From contig NZ_CP079216.1 in the NCBI RefSeq assembly GCF_019316905.1, forward strand, positions 992,001-1,056,000: 64,000 nt of DNA, in the 5' to 3' direction. The DNA is from Tessaracoccus palaemonis. Its GTDB lineage: Bacteria; Actinomycetota; Actinomycetes; Propionibacteriales; Propionibacteriaceae. The position numbers and the translations under genes were made by a program. Under the pieces are notes generated by a model. That model had not been told where the DNA came from. It ran no database searches and saw only the letters and a program-made list of their open reading frames with translations. Positions 52,315-60,939 of the stretch are shown here, piece by piece. The stretch's first letter is position 1, and every line of letters begins with the position of its first letter.

Positions 52315-52796
52315 GGCCCTAGTCTGCCACCGTGGCCCTGCTGGTCGGTCACCGCGAGGGTGGCTTGGACGGCTCGGCCGAGGGCGGCGTAGTCGTCCGG
52401 GTCGATGGCGTCGACGAAGACGCGTCGGACGGAGTCGACGTGTGCAGGGGCCGCACGCTTGAGGAGGGCGAAGCCCTCGTCCGTGAGGTGGGCCTGCACG
52501 CCGCGGCCGTCGACCTCGCAGGTGGTGCGGGCGATCCAGCCGGCCTGTTCCATCCGCTTGACGGTGTGGGTGAGGCGCGATCTCGAGTGGCCGACGGAGG
52601 CGGCGAGCTCGCCCATCCGCACGGTGTGGTTGGGCGACTCGCTGAGACGGACGAGGAGCTCGTACTCGGCCAGGCTGAGGCCGAACGTGTCGAGCGCGTC
52701 CTCGAGGTATTCGGCGATGTGGGTCTGGGCGAGGAGGTAGTTGCGCCAGACGCGCTGCTGATCCTCGGTCAGCCACCCTGCTGCTGGTTCGGACAT
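52311..52796 (-). CDS. MarR-family transcriptional regulator
   Basis: A 161-residue winged-helix regulator: WRNYLLAQTHIAEYLEDALDTFGLSLAEYELLVRLSESP dimer helices, then MGELAASVGHSRSRLTHTVKRMEQAGWIAR (recognition helix) and a wing with DGRGVQAHLTDEGFALL. A leaderless TAGACT promoter overlaps the palindrome region 52804-52835, allowing autoregulation and control of the divergent acyl-CoA synthetase. Cotranscribed with the dehydrogenase. Confidence 0.92.
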   Translation of the reverse strand: MSEPAAGWLTEDQQRVWRNYLLAQTHIAEYLEDALDTFGLSLAEYELLVRLSESPNHTVRMGELAASVGHSRSRLTHTVKRMEQAGWIARTTCEVDGRGVQAHLTDEGFALLKRAAPAHVDSVRRVFVDAIDPDDYAALGRAVQATLAVTDQQGHGGRLGP

Positions 52797-52803
52797 GCGG
52801 GGC

Positions 52804-52835
52804 AGTCTACCACATGGTTGAGATTTCAAGTAGAC
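52804..52835. promoter_or_regulatory. MarR promoter/operator region
   Basis: TAGACT (minus strand, 52809-52804) ends 7 nt before the MarR ATG. TTGA-GATT-TCAA (52818-52829) has the form of MarR-type half sites, and GTCTAC (52805-52810) recurs inverted as GTAGAC (52830-52835). Confidence 0.5.
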
Positions 52836-52928
52836 CGGGAAGGGTATCTCCTGTGTTTTGTCCCGATGCATGGCGACCTGACGCGATAGCCTGTCCCGCA
52901 AACCACCGCCCAAGGAGAAGAGTCGAAG

Positions 52929-54758
52929 GTGTCGATTCGAGAAGAACTGCTGGCCAAGGCCGCCGACAACGTCGGACACATGTTCCGCCGCCGCGTGGAG
53001 ACCACCCCTGACCACGACGCCTTCCTCGATCCCGACCGCGCGCCGGAGGGGCCGAACACCTGGCAGCCGTACACGTGGCGCCAGTCGCAGGTCATCGTCG
53101 ACCGCCTCGCCGCCGGCCTGCTCTCCCGCGGCCTGAGGTACGAGCAGCGCGTCGCCATCGCGTCCTCGACGCGGCTGGAGTGGATCTTCGTGGATCTGGC
53201 CATCGCCTGCGCGGCGGGGGCGACCACCACGATCTACCCCAACACCGCCCGCGAGGAGTTCGACTACATCCTCACCGACTCCGGCTCCGTCGTGCTCTTC
53301 GCGGAGGACAAGGGGCAGCTGGAGAAGGCGCTCGGACACGATGTGCTGGACAGCCAGCTGCACACCATCGTGCTCATCGACGCCGACGGTGTCGAGCTGA
53401 ACGACCGCGTCATCTCCTATCGCCAGCTGCTCGACGCCGGCGAGGCCCATCTCGCCGAGCACCCCACGGCCGTCGACGACGCGATCGCCTCCACCTCCCG
53501 CGACACGCTGTCCACCCTCATCTACACGTCCGGCACCACCGGCACGCCCAAGGGGGTGCGGCTCAACCACATCTCCTGGGTCTACGAGGGCATCGCCACC
53601 AAGCACCTCGACGTCATCGAGCACACCGACCTGCAGTACCTCTGGCTCCCGCTGAGCCACGTCTTCGGCAAGGCCCTGATCGCCTGTCAGCTCGAGTACG
53701 GCTTCACCTCGGCCGTCGACGGCCGCATCGACCGCATCGTCGACGGCCTCGGCGAGGTCCGCCCGACCTTCATGTGCGGCGCCCCGCGGATCTTCGAGAA
53801 GGTCCGCGGCGCCGTGATGACCGGCTCCAAGGGCGTCAAGGCCCGCATCGCGCGCTGGGCGTTTGCCGTCGGCCGCGACGCCGTCCCCTACCTCTCCAAG
53901 GGCCAGGAACTGCCCGGCCGGCTCGCGCTCCAGCACCGGCTCGCCGACAGGCTGGTCTACTCGAAGCTCAAGGAGAAGCTCGGCGGCCGGATCAAGTTCA
54001 TGATCTCCGGCTCCGCGAAGCTGTCCCCGCAGATCCAGGCATGGTTCTTCGGCGCCGGCATCGTGATCGTCGAGGGATACGGCTCCACCGAGACCTCCGC
54101 CATCGCGTGCTTCGATCTGCCCAACCCCACGCTCGGCACGGTCGGCCCGCCGCTGCCCGGCATCGAGTTCAAGATCGCCGACGACGGCGAGGTGCTGATC
54201 AACGGGCCCATCATCACGCCCGGCTACCACAACCTCCCGGAGCGGACGGCCGAGGTGCTGCACGACGGCTGGTACGCCACCGGCGACATCGGTCACCTCA
54301 CCGACGAGGGCAAGCTCGTCATCACCGAGCGCAAGAAGGACCTCTTCAAGACGTCCGGAGGCAAGTACGTCGCGCCGCAGAAGGTCGAGGCGGCCATCAC
54401 CGCCAACATCCCGTACATCTCGCAGGCGATCGCGGTGGGCGACGGACGGAAGTACTGTTCCGCGCTCGTCGTACTTGACCCGCAGCTGCTCGCGAAGTGG
54501 GCCCAGAAGCGTGGCCTGGAGGGGCTGAGCTACGCCGACCTGACGCAGCGCTCCGAGATCCATGCTTCGGTGGAGAAGCAGATGGAGAAGGCCAACGCGA
54601 AGCTCGAGCGCTGGGAGACCGTGAAGAAGTTCACGATCCTCGACCACGAGCTGACGGTCGAGAATGAGGGTGTGACGGCCAACATGAAGATCCGCCGCTC
54701 CATCGTGACGGGCAAGTACCAGGACCTCGTCGACGCAATGTACCCGCAGGAGGACTGA
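52929..54758 (+). CDS. Long-chain acyl-CoA synthetase (AMP-forming)
   Basis: The 609-residue product is an ANL-family enzyme activating fatty acids to acyl-CoA via acyl-AMP. Motifs: TLIYTSGTTGTPKGV (P-loop), YLWLPLSHVFGKAL, ISGSAKLSPQIQAWFFGAG, EGYGSTETSA (A5), GWYATGDIGHLTDEGKLVITERKKDLFKTSGGKYVAPQ (A7/A8) with the final catalytic-Lys region GVTANMKIRRSIV partly preserved. GTG 52929 after AAGGAG. Divergent from the MarR regulator; the downstream tandem-hotdog thioesterase would reverse the reaction. Confidence 0.93.
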   Translation: MSIREELLAKAADNVGHMFRRRVETTPDHDAFLDPDRAPEGPNTWQPYTWRQSQVIVDRLAAGLLSRGLRYEQRVAIASSTRLEWIFVDLAIACAAGATTTIYPNTAREEFDYILTDSGSVVLFAEDKGQLEKALGHDVLDSQLHTIVLIDADGVELNDRVISYRQLLDAGEAHLAEHPTAVDDAIASTSRDTLSTLIYTSGTTGTPKGVRLNHISWVYEGIATKHLDVIEHTDLQYLWLPLSHVFGKALIACQLEYGFTSAVDGRIDRIVDGLGEVRPTFMCGAPRIFEKVRGAVMTGSKGVKARIARWAFAVGRDAVPYLSKGQELPGRLALQHRLADRLVYSKLKEKLGGRIKFMISGSAKLSPQIQAWFFGAGIVIVEGYGSTETSAIACFDLPNPTLGTVGPPLPGIEFKIADDGEVLINGPIITPGYHNLPERTAEVLHDGWYATGDIGHLTDEGKLVITERKKDLFKTSGGKYVAPQKVEAAITANIPYISQAIAVGDGRKYCSALVVLDPQLLAKWAQKRGLEGLSYADLTQRSEIHASVEKQMEKANAKLERWETVKKFTILDHELTVENEGVTANMKIRRSIVTGKYQDLVDAMYPQED

Positions 54759-54782
54759 CCTGCGGCCCCGGCGCGACGGGGC

Positions 54783-54788
54783 TAGGGT
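54783..54788 (+). promoter_or_regulatory. -10 box of the thioesterase gene
   Basis: TAGGGT, 6 nt before GTG 54795; leaderless arrangement despite the short gap to the acyl-CoA synthetase. Confidence 0.45.
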
Positions 54789-54794
54789 CGGCTC

Positions 54795-55691
54795 GTGACG
54801 TTCACCGCTGAGATCCCGCTGCGCTGGTCCGACCTGGACGCGCAGGGCCATGTCAACAACGCCCTGGTCGTCGACTACCTCCAGGAGGCGCGCGTCGCCT
54901 TCCTCCGGAGCGGGGTCGCGTCGCCGCTGCTCGACAGCGGCGTGGTCGTCGTCGGCCACCGGGTCGAGTACCGCAGCCCCATCGCCTACGCCGACGTGCC
55001 CGTGCGGGTCGAGCTCGGCGTGAGCGCGCTCGGAGGGGCGCGCATCGAACTCGCCTACCGGGTGCTGCAGGACGGGAGGCCGTGCGTCAACGCCCGCACC
55101 GTCCTGACCCCGTTCAACTTCGACGAGCAGCGACCCCAGCGGCTCAGTCCCGAGCATCGCGCGTTCTTCGACGCGCATCGCATCGAGGCGGAGGCGCTGC
55201 GGCCGCTGGCGTTCCCGTCGCTGGGAGGGGCGGGCACCCCGGTGCCGCTCGCGGTCCGCTGGACCGACCTCGACTCCTACGGGCACGTCAACAACGCGAA
55301 GGTGTTCGACTTCCTGCAGCAGGCCCGCGTCACGGCGACGACCGCGTGGGTGCCGGCCATGGCGCGTGCCGGGGCGCCCGGGTCCGAGCGGATGTGGCTC
55401 GTGGCCCGCCAGGACGTGAACTACCTCGTCCAGCTGCCCCACCGCATGGAGCCGTTCGAGGTCCGCGTCTCCCCTGTCGCTGTCGGCACCACCTCCCTGA
55501 CGGTCGAGGCGGAGGTGACGGACCCGGCCGACGGCACCGTCTTCGCGCGCGGAGTCACGGTGCTGGTCTCCGCTGACGCCCATGGTCGTCCGACGCCGCT
55601 CGGGCCGGAACTGACGTCGGGTCTCGAACGCCACACATTGGGGCACGAAAGGGCCTCCGGCAACGGCGGGGATGCTCCCCTGAGGTCGTAA
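54795..55691 (+). CDS. Tandem-hotdog acyl-CoA thioesterase
   Basis: A 298-residue protein of two 4HBT hotdog domains, about residues 1-130 and 150-270. Each has the same marker, WSDLDAQGHVNNALVVDYLQEAR and WTDLDSYGHVNNAKVFDFLQQAR, with the catalytic Asp/His region conserved in both copies. Such proteins hydrolyse acyl-CoA (FatB/4-hydroxybenzoyl-CoA thioesterase type). It follows the acyl-CoA synthetase by 36 nt. The duplication with both copies apparently active is somewhat unusual; the long C-terminal tail is Gly/Arg-rich. Confidence 0.88.
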   Translation: MTFTAEIPLRWSDLDAQGHVNNALVVDYLQEARVAFLRSGVASPLLDSGVVVVGHRVEYRSPIAYADVPVRVELGVSALGGARIELAYRVLQDGRPCVNARTVLTPFNFDEQRPQRLSPEHRAFFDAHRIEAEALRPLAFPSLGGAGTPVPLAVRWTDLDSYGHVNNAKVFDFLQQARVTATTAWVPAMARAGAPGSERMWLVARQDVNYLVQLPHRMEPFEVRVSPVAVGTTSLTVEAEVTDPADGTVFARGVTVLVSADAHGRPTPLGPELTSGLERHTLGHERASGNGGDAPLRS

Positions 55692-55746
55692 CATCCTTGC
55701 CACCCGGCGGGCGCTGGTGCCCCCGGGGGCAAAGGAGAAGACGATC

Positions 55747-58338
55747 ATGTCGCAGCCGCTGACCACGGCGACAGTCGAGCTCATGGCGCCCCTGACAGGG
55801 GTCCTCGTTCCGCTCGACCAGGTGCCCGACCCGGTGTTCGCGAAGAAGATGGTGGGTGACGGTTTCTCGATAGACCCCCTCCACGGCCTCCTCGTGGCGC
55901 CGGTCGCCGGCGAGGTCGTCGATCTGCAACCCTCGCACCACGCCATCACGATCCGCACGGCCGAGGGCCTCGAGATCCTGATGCACATCGGGCTGGACAC
56001 GGTCGCGCTCGGTGGTGAGGGGTTCACGCCCAGAGTCACCGAGGGGGCCTCGGTCGCCCCAGGCGACCCGCTGATCGAATTCGACCTGGACGGCGTCGGC
56101 CGCGCTGCCAAGAGCCTGCTAACGCAGGTCGTGATCACGAACATGGAGATCGTCGAGTCCATCGCACCCAGCGCAGGGATGGTGGACGCGGGCAGCTCGG
56201 TGGCCGCCTACGTCCAGCTGAAGGCACAGGACGAGGCCGACGGTCAGCCGAAGCAGGGCGCGACGGTCACGTCGCAGGCGCTCATCATCCCGAATCCGAC
56301 CGGACTGCATGCGCGGCCCACCGCGACGTTGGTGAACCTGGCCAAGCAGTACTCGTCCGACGTGCGGATCCGGCGCGGCGACGACACGGCCAACGCGAAG
56401 TCGATCGTCGCGATCATGGGCATGGCCGTCGCGCGCGGCGACAAGGTCACCGTCACGGCGCACGGGTCCGACGCGGCGGAGGCCGTCGACGCCATCGTGG
56501 CCGCGATCAGGGAAGGGCTGGGTGAGGCCGTCCCTGCCTCGGGCACGGACGACACGGTGGCGATGCCTGCCGTCCCGGCGGAGTCCGCCCCCGCTCCCGC
56601 GCCGCTCCGGGCGGCGCCCGAACCGCGGTCCGGCGACCCGGACCTGCTGCTCGGCGTGGCCGCGTCGCCCGGACTGGGGGTGGGCACAGTCGTGCAGGTG
56701 CGCCACGACGACATCGCGGTCTCCGAGACCGGGGAGGACCACCACAAGGAGCGCCGCAAGCTCAACAGCGCCATCGACCGCGCGGCCCTCGACCTGTCGG
56801 CCCTGGAGTTGAAGCTCGAACGGGACGGGTCTGCCGACAAGGCGGCGATCTTCGCCGCCCACGGCGAGATCCTGCAGGACCCCGAGCTCCTCGACATCGC
56901 GGTGAGCGCCATCGACAAGGGCAAGAGCGCGCCCTTCGCCTGGCGGGCCGCGTACAACTCCTTCGCCGACCAGCTCGCAGGCCTCGACAACGAGGTGCTC
57001 GCCGGGCGCGCCGCCGACGTGCGTGACGTCGGCCAGCGGGTGCTCGAGGAGCTGACCGGACAGCGGTCCGAGAAGGCGGAGCTGCCCGAGGCCGCGATCC
57101 TGGTAGCGGAGGAACTGACCCCGTCGGACACCGCGCAGCTGGACCGCAGCCGGGTCGTCGGCTTCGCGACGACCGGCGGCGGGGCGTCGTCGCACGTGGC
57201 GATCATCGCCCGCTCCTTCGGGATCCCCGCCGTGGCCGGCATCGAGCCGGGGGCGCTCGACATCGTCGACGGGAGCCGGGTGGTGCTCGACGGCACGGCC
57301 GGCACCCTGCGGCAGAACCTCAGCGACACCGAGATCGACGAGATCCTGGCCCGCCAGCGTCGGATGGCCGAGCGCAGGGAGCGCGAGCTGGCCGCCAAGG
57401 ATCAGCCGGCCGTCACGACCGACGGCCACGCCGTGCAGGTGGTCGCCAACATCGGCGGCGCCGACGACGCGGCCCAGTCCGTCACGATGGGCGGCGAGGG
57501 CGTCGGGCTGCTGCGCTCCGAGTTCGTGTTCCTCGGCCGGACGACGGCACCGACCGAGGCGGAGCAGGCGGATGTCTACGCCGCCTGCGCGAAGGCGCTG
57601 CGGCCCGGCGACCCGCTGGTCATCCGCACGCTCGACGTCGGCGGAGACAAGCCGCTGGCCTACGTGCCGATCCCGGTGGAGGAGAACCCGTTCCTCGGCA
57701 TCCGCGGGGTGCGCGTGGGCCTGGAGCAGCCGGAGCTGCTGCGCACGCAGTTGCGCGCCATCCTGGCCGCCGCCGGGGCGGGGGCGGAGCTGCACATCAT
57801 GTTCCCGATGATCGCGACCATCGCCGACTGGCGCGCCGCCAAGGCCATCTACGACGAGGTCGCCGAGGACCACCCGACCTCGGCCCACGTCAGCGTCGGC
57901 ATCATGATGGAGGTCCCGTCCGTGGCGGTGATGGCGGAGCAGTTCGCCGCCGAGGAGGGCTGTGACTTCTTCTCGGTCGGCACCAACGACCTGACCAGCT
58001 ACACGCTCGCCATGGACCGCGGCCACCCCAAGCTGGCCTCGCAGGTCGACCCCTGCAACCCGGCCGTCCTCAAGCTGATCGGCGACGCGGCCGAGGCGCT
58101 GCACCGCCATGGCAAGTGGCTCGGCATCTGCGGGGGCGTGGCCTCCGACGTGCAGGCCGTGCCGATCCTCCTGGGGCTGGGGGTGGATGAGCTGAGCTGC
58201 TCGATCCCCGCCATCCCCGCCGTCAAGGCAGCCGTCAGGGCCGTCTCCATCGCCCACTGCAGGGAGATCGCCGCGCGCGCGGTCACCTGCGCCACCCCTG
58301 AAGATGTCCGGGCACTTGTCCCGGCCACGGAGGACTGA
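55747..58338 (+). CDS. PTS multi-domain phosphotransferase: EIIA(Glc)-HPr-enzyme I
   Basis: An 863-residue fusion carrying the whole soluble phosphoryl chain. EIIA-Glc (about 1-160): FSIDPLHGLLVAPVAGEVVDL and EILMHIGLDTV with phospho-His80. HPr (about 172-260): IPNPTGLHARPTATLV with His188 and NAKSIVAIMGMAV. Ala/Pro linker (about 265-295). Enzyme I (about 300-863): TGGGASSHVAIIARS with His483, GVGLLRSEFVFLG, KPLAYVPIP, and the C-terminal PEP-binding GTNDLTSYTLAMDR and GICGGVASD Cys. AAGGAGAAG precedes ATG 55747. The EIIBC permease follows 8 nt later. Fusion order IIA-HPr-EI recalls FPr-type proteins. Confidence 0.95.
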   Translation: MSQPLTTATVELMAPLTGVLVPLDQVPDPVFAKKMVGDGFSIDPLHGLLVAPVAGEVVDLQPSHHAITIRTAEGLEILMHIGLDTVALGGEGFTPRVTEGASVAPGDPLIEFDLDGVGRAAKSLLTQVVITNMEIVESIAPSAGMVDAGSSVAAYVQLKAQDEADGQPKQGATVTSQALIIPNPTGLHARPTATLVNLAKQYSSDVRIRRGDDTANAKSIVAIMGMAVARGDKVTVTAHGSDAAEAVDAIVAAIREGLGEAVPASGTDDTVAMPAVPAESAPAPAPLRAAPEPRSGDPDLLLGVAASPGLGVGTVVQVRHDDIAVSETGEDHHKERRKLNSAIDRAALDLSALELKLERDGSADKAAIFAAHGEILQDPELLDIAVSAIDKGKSAPFAWRAAYNSFADQLAGLDNEVLAGRAADVRDVGQRVLEELTGQRSEKAELPEAAILVAEELTPSDTAQLDRSRVVGFATTGGGASSHVAIIARSFGIPAVAGIEPGALDIVDGSRVVLDGTAGTLRQNLSDTEIDEILARQRRMAERRERELAAKDQPAVTTDGHAVQVVANIGGADDAAQSVTMGGEGVGLLRSEFVFLGRTTAPTEAEQADVYAACAKALRPGDPLVIRTLDVGGDKPLAYVPIPVEENPFLGIRGVRVGLEQPELLRTQLRAILAAAGAGAELHIMFPMIATIADWRAAKAIYDEVAEDHPTSAHVSVGIMMEVPSVAVMAEQFAAEEGCDFFSVGTNDLTSYTLAMDRGHPKLASQVDPCNPAVLKLIGDAAEALHRHGKWLGICGGVASDVQAVPILLGLGVDELSCSIPAIPAVKAAVRAVSIAHCREIAARAVTCATPEDVRALVPATED

Positions 58339-58346
58339 GGTCAGTC

Positions 58347-60128
58347 ATGAGCACCGCACAAGACATCCTGAAGGCCGTAGGTGGGCCCGACAACATCGTG
58401 AGCCTCACGCACTGCGCGACGCGGCTGCGCTTCCAACTTGTCGACGCCTCCGCCATCAATCAGACCGAGGTCGAGTCGATCAAGGGCGTGATGGGCGCCG
58501 TCCCCCAGGCGGGGGAGCGGTACCAGATCATCATGGGCGGCGCCGTCCAGAACGCCTACAACGACATCAACGCGCTGCCGGAGATGCAGACACGGCGCGA
58601 ACCCACCGACGCCGAGCTCAAGGCCGCCGCCCGCGCGGGCGGGGTCCGCGGGAGGTTCGCCTGGGTGGACTCGTTCTTCGAGTTCCTCTCCGACTCCTTC
58701 CGCCCCATCCTCGGCGCTCTGCTCGGCGCCTCACTGTTCATCACGTTCATGTCCCTGATGTCGACGCTCGGGGTGATCGGGAACTGGGCCGACCCGCGCG
58801 TGGAGCTGCCCGTGGGCTGGCAGTTCGTCAACCTGCTGTGGCAGTCGGTGTTCATCTTCCTGCCGCTGATGGTCGCCTACAACGCCAGCAAGAAGGTGGG
58901 CGCGGACCCATGGGTGGGCTTCGCGGTCATGGCGCTCGTCATGTTGCCGGGATTCTCGGCGCTCGGCACGTCCGATGCCGCGTACACCGCGACGATCGCT
59001 GGATCGGACGTGACCCTCGTCGACATCTTCGGGGTCCCGCTGACGATCTTCTCCTACAACTCGCAGGTGTTCCCGCCGCTCCTGATGGCGGGCATCCTCG
59101 GTCCGCTGTACAAGCTGCTGAAGAAGATCATCCCCGAGAACCTGCAGCTGATCTTCGTCCCGTTCCTGGCGATGCTGATCATGCTCCCGCTCACCGCCTT
59201 CCTCATCGGCCCGATCGGCGTCTTCCTCGGCGCCTGGGTCGCGGGCGGACTCGGCGCGATCAACGCGTTCAGTCCGCTGATCTTCGCCATCATCATCCCG
59301 CTCGCCTACCCGTTCATGGTGCCGCTCGGCCTGCACTGGCCGTTGAACGCGGTGATGCTGCTGAACATCCAGCAGCTCGGCTACGACTTCATTCAGGGGC
59401 CCATGGGCGTGTGGAACTTCGCCTGCTTCGGTGCGACCGCGGGAGTGCTCTACATCTCGTGGCGTGGCAAGGATGTGCAGATGCGGCAGACCGCCACCGG
59501 AGCACTGGCAGCCGGACTCCTCGGCGGCATCTCCGAGCCGTCCCTCTACGGCATCCACCTGCGGTTCAAGCGCATCTATCCGCGCATGCTGATCGGCTGT
59601 CTGGTCGGCGGCCTGATCATCGGCATCGGCGGGACCCTGACCTCGCAGGTGACCACCAACGCCTTCGTGTTCACCTCGCTGCTGACCATCCCGGCCTTCT
59701 CGAACATCGGGCTCTACGCGATCTCGGTGGTCGCGGCCTTCGTCACATCCATGGTCCTGGTGATCATCTTCGACTACCGCACGCCCGAGCAGAAGGCCGC
59801 CGCACAGCGTTCCTCGGCCGACGACGAGGCCGCGACCGCCGAGCCGCGGGTCATCGTCGTCGGAGATGTGGAGTCCAACCAGTCGAAGCAGTGGGTGGCT
59901 GCGCTCGGTGGGGAGGCGAACATCGTCGCGCTGGAGCCCGTCGCGGAGACGCGCGTGCGGGTCGAGGTCAACGACTCGAGCGCCGTCGACGTCGAGGCTC
60001 TGCGCCGGGCCGGGGTCCAGGGCGTTGTCGAGGCGTCGCCGGGCGTCTGGCACCTCATCGCCGGCCTGGAGGCGGCCCAGTACGCCGAGGGGATGCGGCG
60101 CCGGGTCGCCTCCGTCCAACCCGCCTGA
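58347..60128 (+). CDS. PTS EIIBC permease (beta-glucoside/sucrose class) with a second EIIB-like domain
   Basis: A 593-residue membrane protein. EIIB (about 1-75): ILKAVGGPDNIVSLTHCATRLRFQL with phospho-Cys23. EIIC (about 105-480): ten or so membrane segments, with NNAFVFTSLLTIP-like NAFVFTSL and GISEPSLYGIHLRFKR, the substrate/His region of the Bgl-type family. C-terminal tail (about 510-590) is a further EIIB-like fold (WVAALGGEANIVALEPVAETRVRVEV) in which the phospho-Cys is replaced (CATR to VAETR), so it cannot be phosphorylated there. Probably imports a beta-glucoside or trehalose-like sugar, energised by the preceding fusion. Confidence 0.92.
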   Translation: MSTAQDILKAVGGPDNIVSLTHCATRLRFQLVDASAINQTEVESIKGVMGAVPQAGERYQIIMGGAVQNAYNDINALPEMQTRREPTDAELKAAARAGGVRGRFAWVDSFFEFLSDSFRPILGALLGASLFITFMSLMSTLGVIGNWADPRVELPVGWQFVNLLWQSVFIFLPLMVAYNASKKVGADPWVGFAVMALVMLPGFSALGTSDAAYTATIAGSDVTLVDIFGVPLTIFSYNSQVFPPLLMAGILGPLYKLLKKIIPENLQLIFVPFLAMLIMLPLTAFLIGPIGVFLGAWVAGGLGAINAFSPLIFAIIIPLAYPFMVPLGLHWPLNAVMLLNIQQLGYDFIQGPMGVWNFACFGATAGVLYISWRGKDVQMRQTATGALAAGLLGGISEPSLYGIHLRFKRIYPRMLIGCLVGGLIIGIGGTLTSQVTTNAFVFTSLLTIPAFSNIGLYAISVVAAFVTSMVLVIIFDYRTPEQKAAAQRSSADDEAATAEPRVIVVGDVESNQSKQWVAALGGEANIVALEPVAETRVRVEVNDSSAVDVEALRRAGVQGVVEASPGVWHLIAGLEAAQYAEGMRRRVASVQPA

Positions 60129-60132
60129 GTGC

Positions 60133-60939
60133 TCAGGACGGCTGGCAGGTGGGGCACCACCAGACGATGCGTTCCTGACCTGCGGCGCTGTCCGCGATGC
60201 TCGACCCGCCCCCGAGCGTCGCGGACACGATCGTGGTGCCGCAGCGCAGGCAGGGGCGGTGGTTGCGGCCGAACACGAAGGTTGTGTGGCCGCGCCGGTG
60301 GTCGCCGGTGAACGTCCTGACGGGGGACTCGAGGTTGCCGCGCATCAGCTTCGCTGACAGGTCGATCATCGCCTCGGCGGGCGCGTCGCGGACCGGGCGC
60401 GCGGGGTGGACCCCGCTCAGGAAGCACACCTCGGCGCGGTACTCGTTGCCGATGCCCGCGAGGTTGCGCTGGTCGAGCAGGGCCTCGCCGATGCTCCGGT
60501 CGGGGTCGGCGAGCACGCGGCGGACGGCCTCGTCGCGCCCCGCGGGCCAGTCGTCGGCGAGCAGGTCCGGGCCGAGCCAGCCGAGCCGCCGGTCGAGCTG
60601 GGCCGACGGCCACAGTTCGACGATCCCCAGGTCGTGCCCGACCAGCTCCACGTCGCCCGTCACCCGCACGACGACGCGTGCGGTGTGGGCGGGCAGCGAC
60701 CAGCGCCGGCCGACGGGGTGGATCCGCCAGGTGCCCTCCATCCTCAGGTGCGTGTGCAGCATCAGCCCTGAGCAGTCCCACAGCAGGTGCTTGCCGCGCG
60801 GGAAGACCCTGTCGATGGTGCGGCCGGTGAGCGACGAGGTGGCCAGCTGGGGGACGCGGAATTGGCTGTAGGTGATCTCGCGGCCCTCGAGCGGTTGGAG
60901 CCGGTGGGCGAGACGCCAGACGGAGTCGCCCTCAGGCAC
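60133..60939 (-). CDS. nei: Fpg/Nei-family DNA glycosylase (endonuclease VIII type)
   Basis: A 268-residue base-excision repair enzyme from GTG 60939: mature Pro2-Glu3 (PEGDSVWRLAHRL) is the catalytic start, confirming the GTG. GKHLLW is the conserved Lys loop. The H2TH region is around IGEALLDQRNLAGIGNEYRAEVCFL, and a C-terminal zinc finger is CLRCGTT...WWCPTCQ. It cleaves oxidised pyrimidines. Its start overlaps the end of the lhr gene by 8 nt, the pair common in actinobacteria. It converges with the PTS gene 4 nt away. Confidence 0.94.
   Translation of the reverse strand: MPEGDSVWRLAHRLQPLEGREITYSQFRVPQLATSSLTGRTIDRVFPRGKHLLWDCSGLMLHTHLRMEGTWRIHPVGRRWSLPAHTARVVVRVTGDVELVGHDLGIVELWPSAQLDRRLGWLGPDLLADDWPAGRDEAVRRVLADPDRSIGEALLDQRNLAGIGNEYRAEVCFLSGVHPARPVRDAPAEAMIDLSAKLMRGNLESPVRTFTGDHRRGHTTFVFGRNHRPCLRCGTTIVSATLGGGSSIADSAAGQERIVWWCPTCQPS

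Noticed and set aside
52311-56162. Very long minus-strand open frame (about 1280 codons) across MarR, acyl-CoA synthetase and thioesterase
   Set aside because: Only its last 161 codons (MarR) are real. The rest is the antisense shadow of plus-strand genes in G+C-rich DNA, rich in Arg/Gly/Ala/His with no family motifs.
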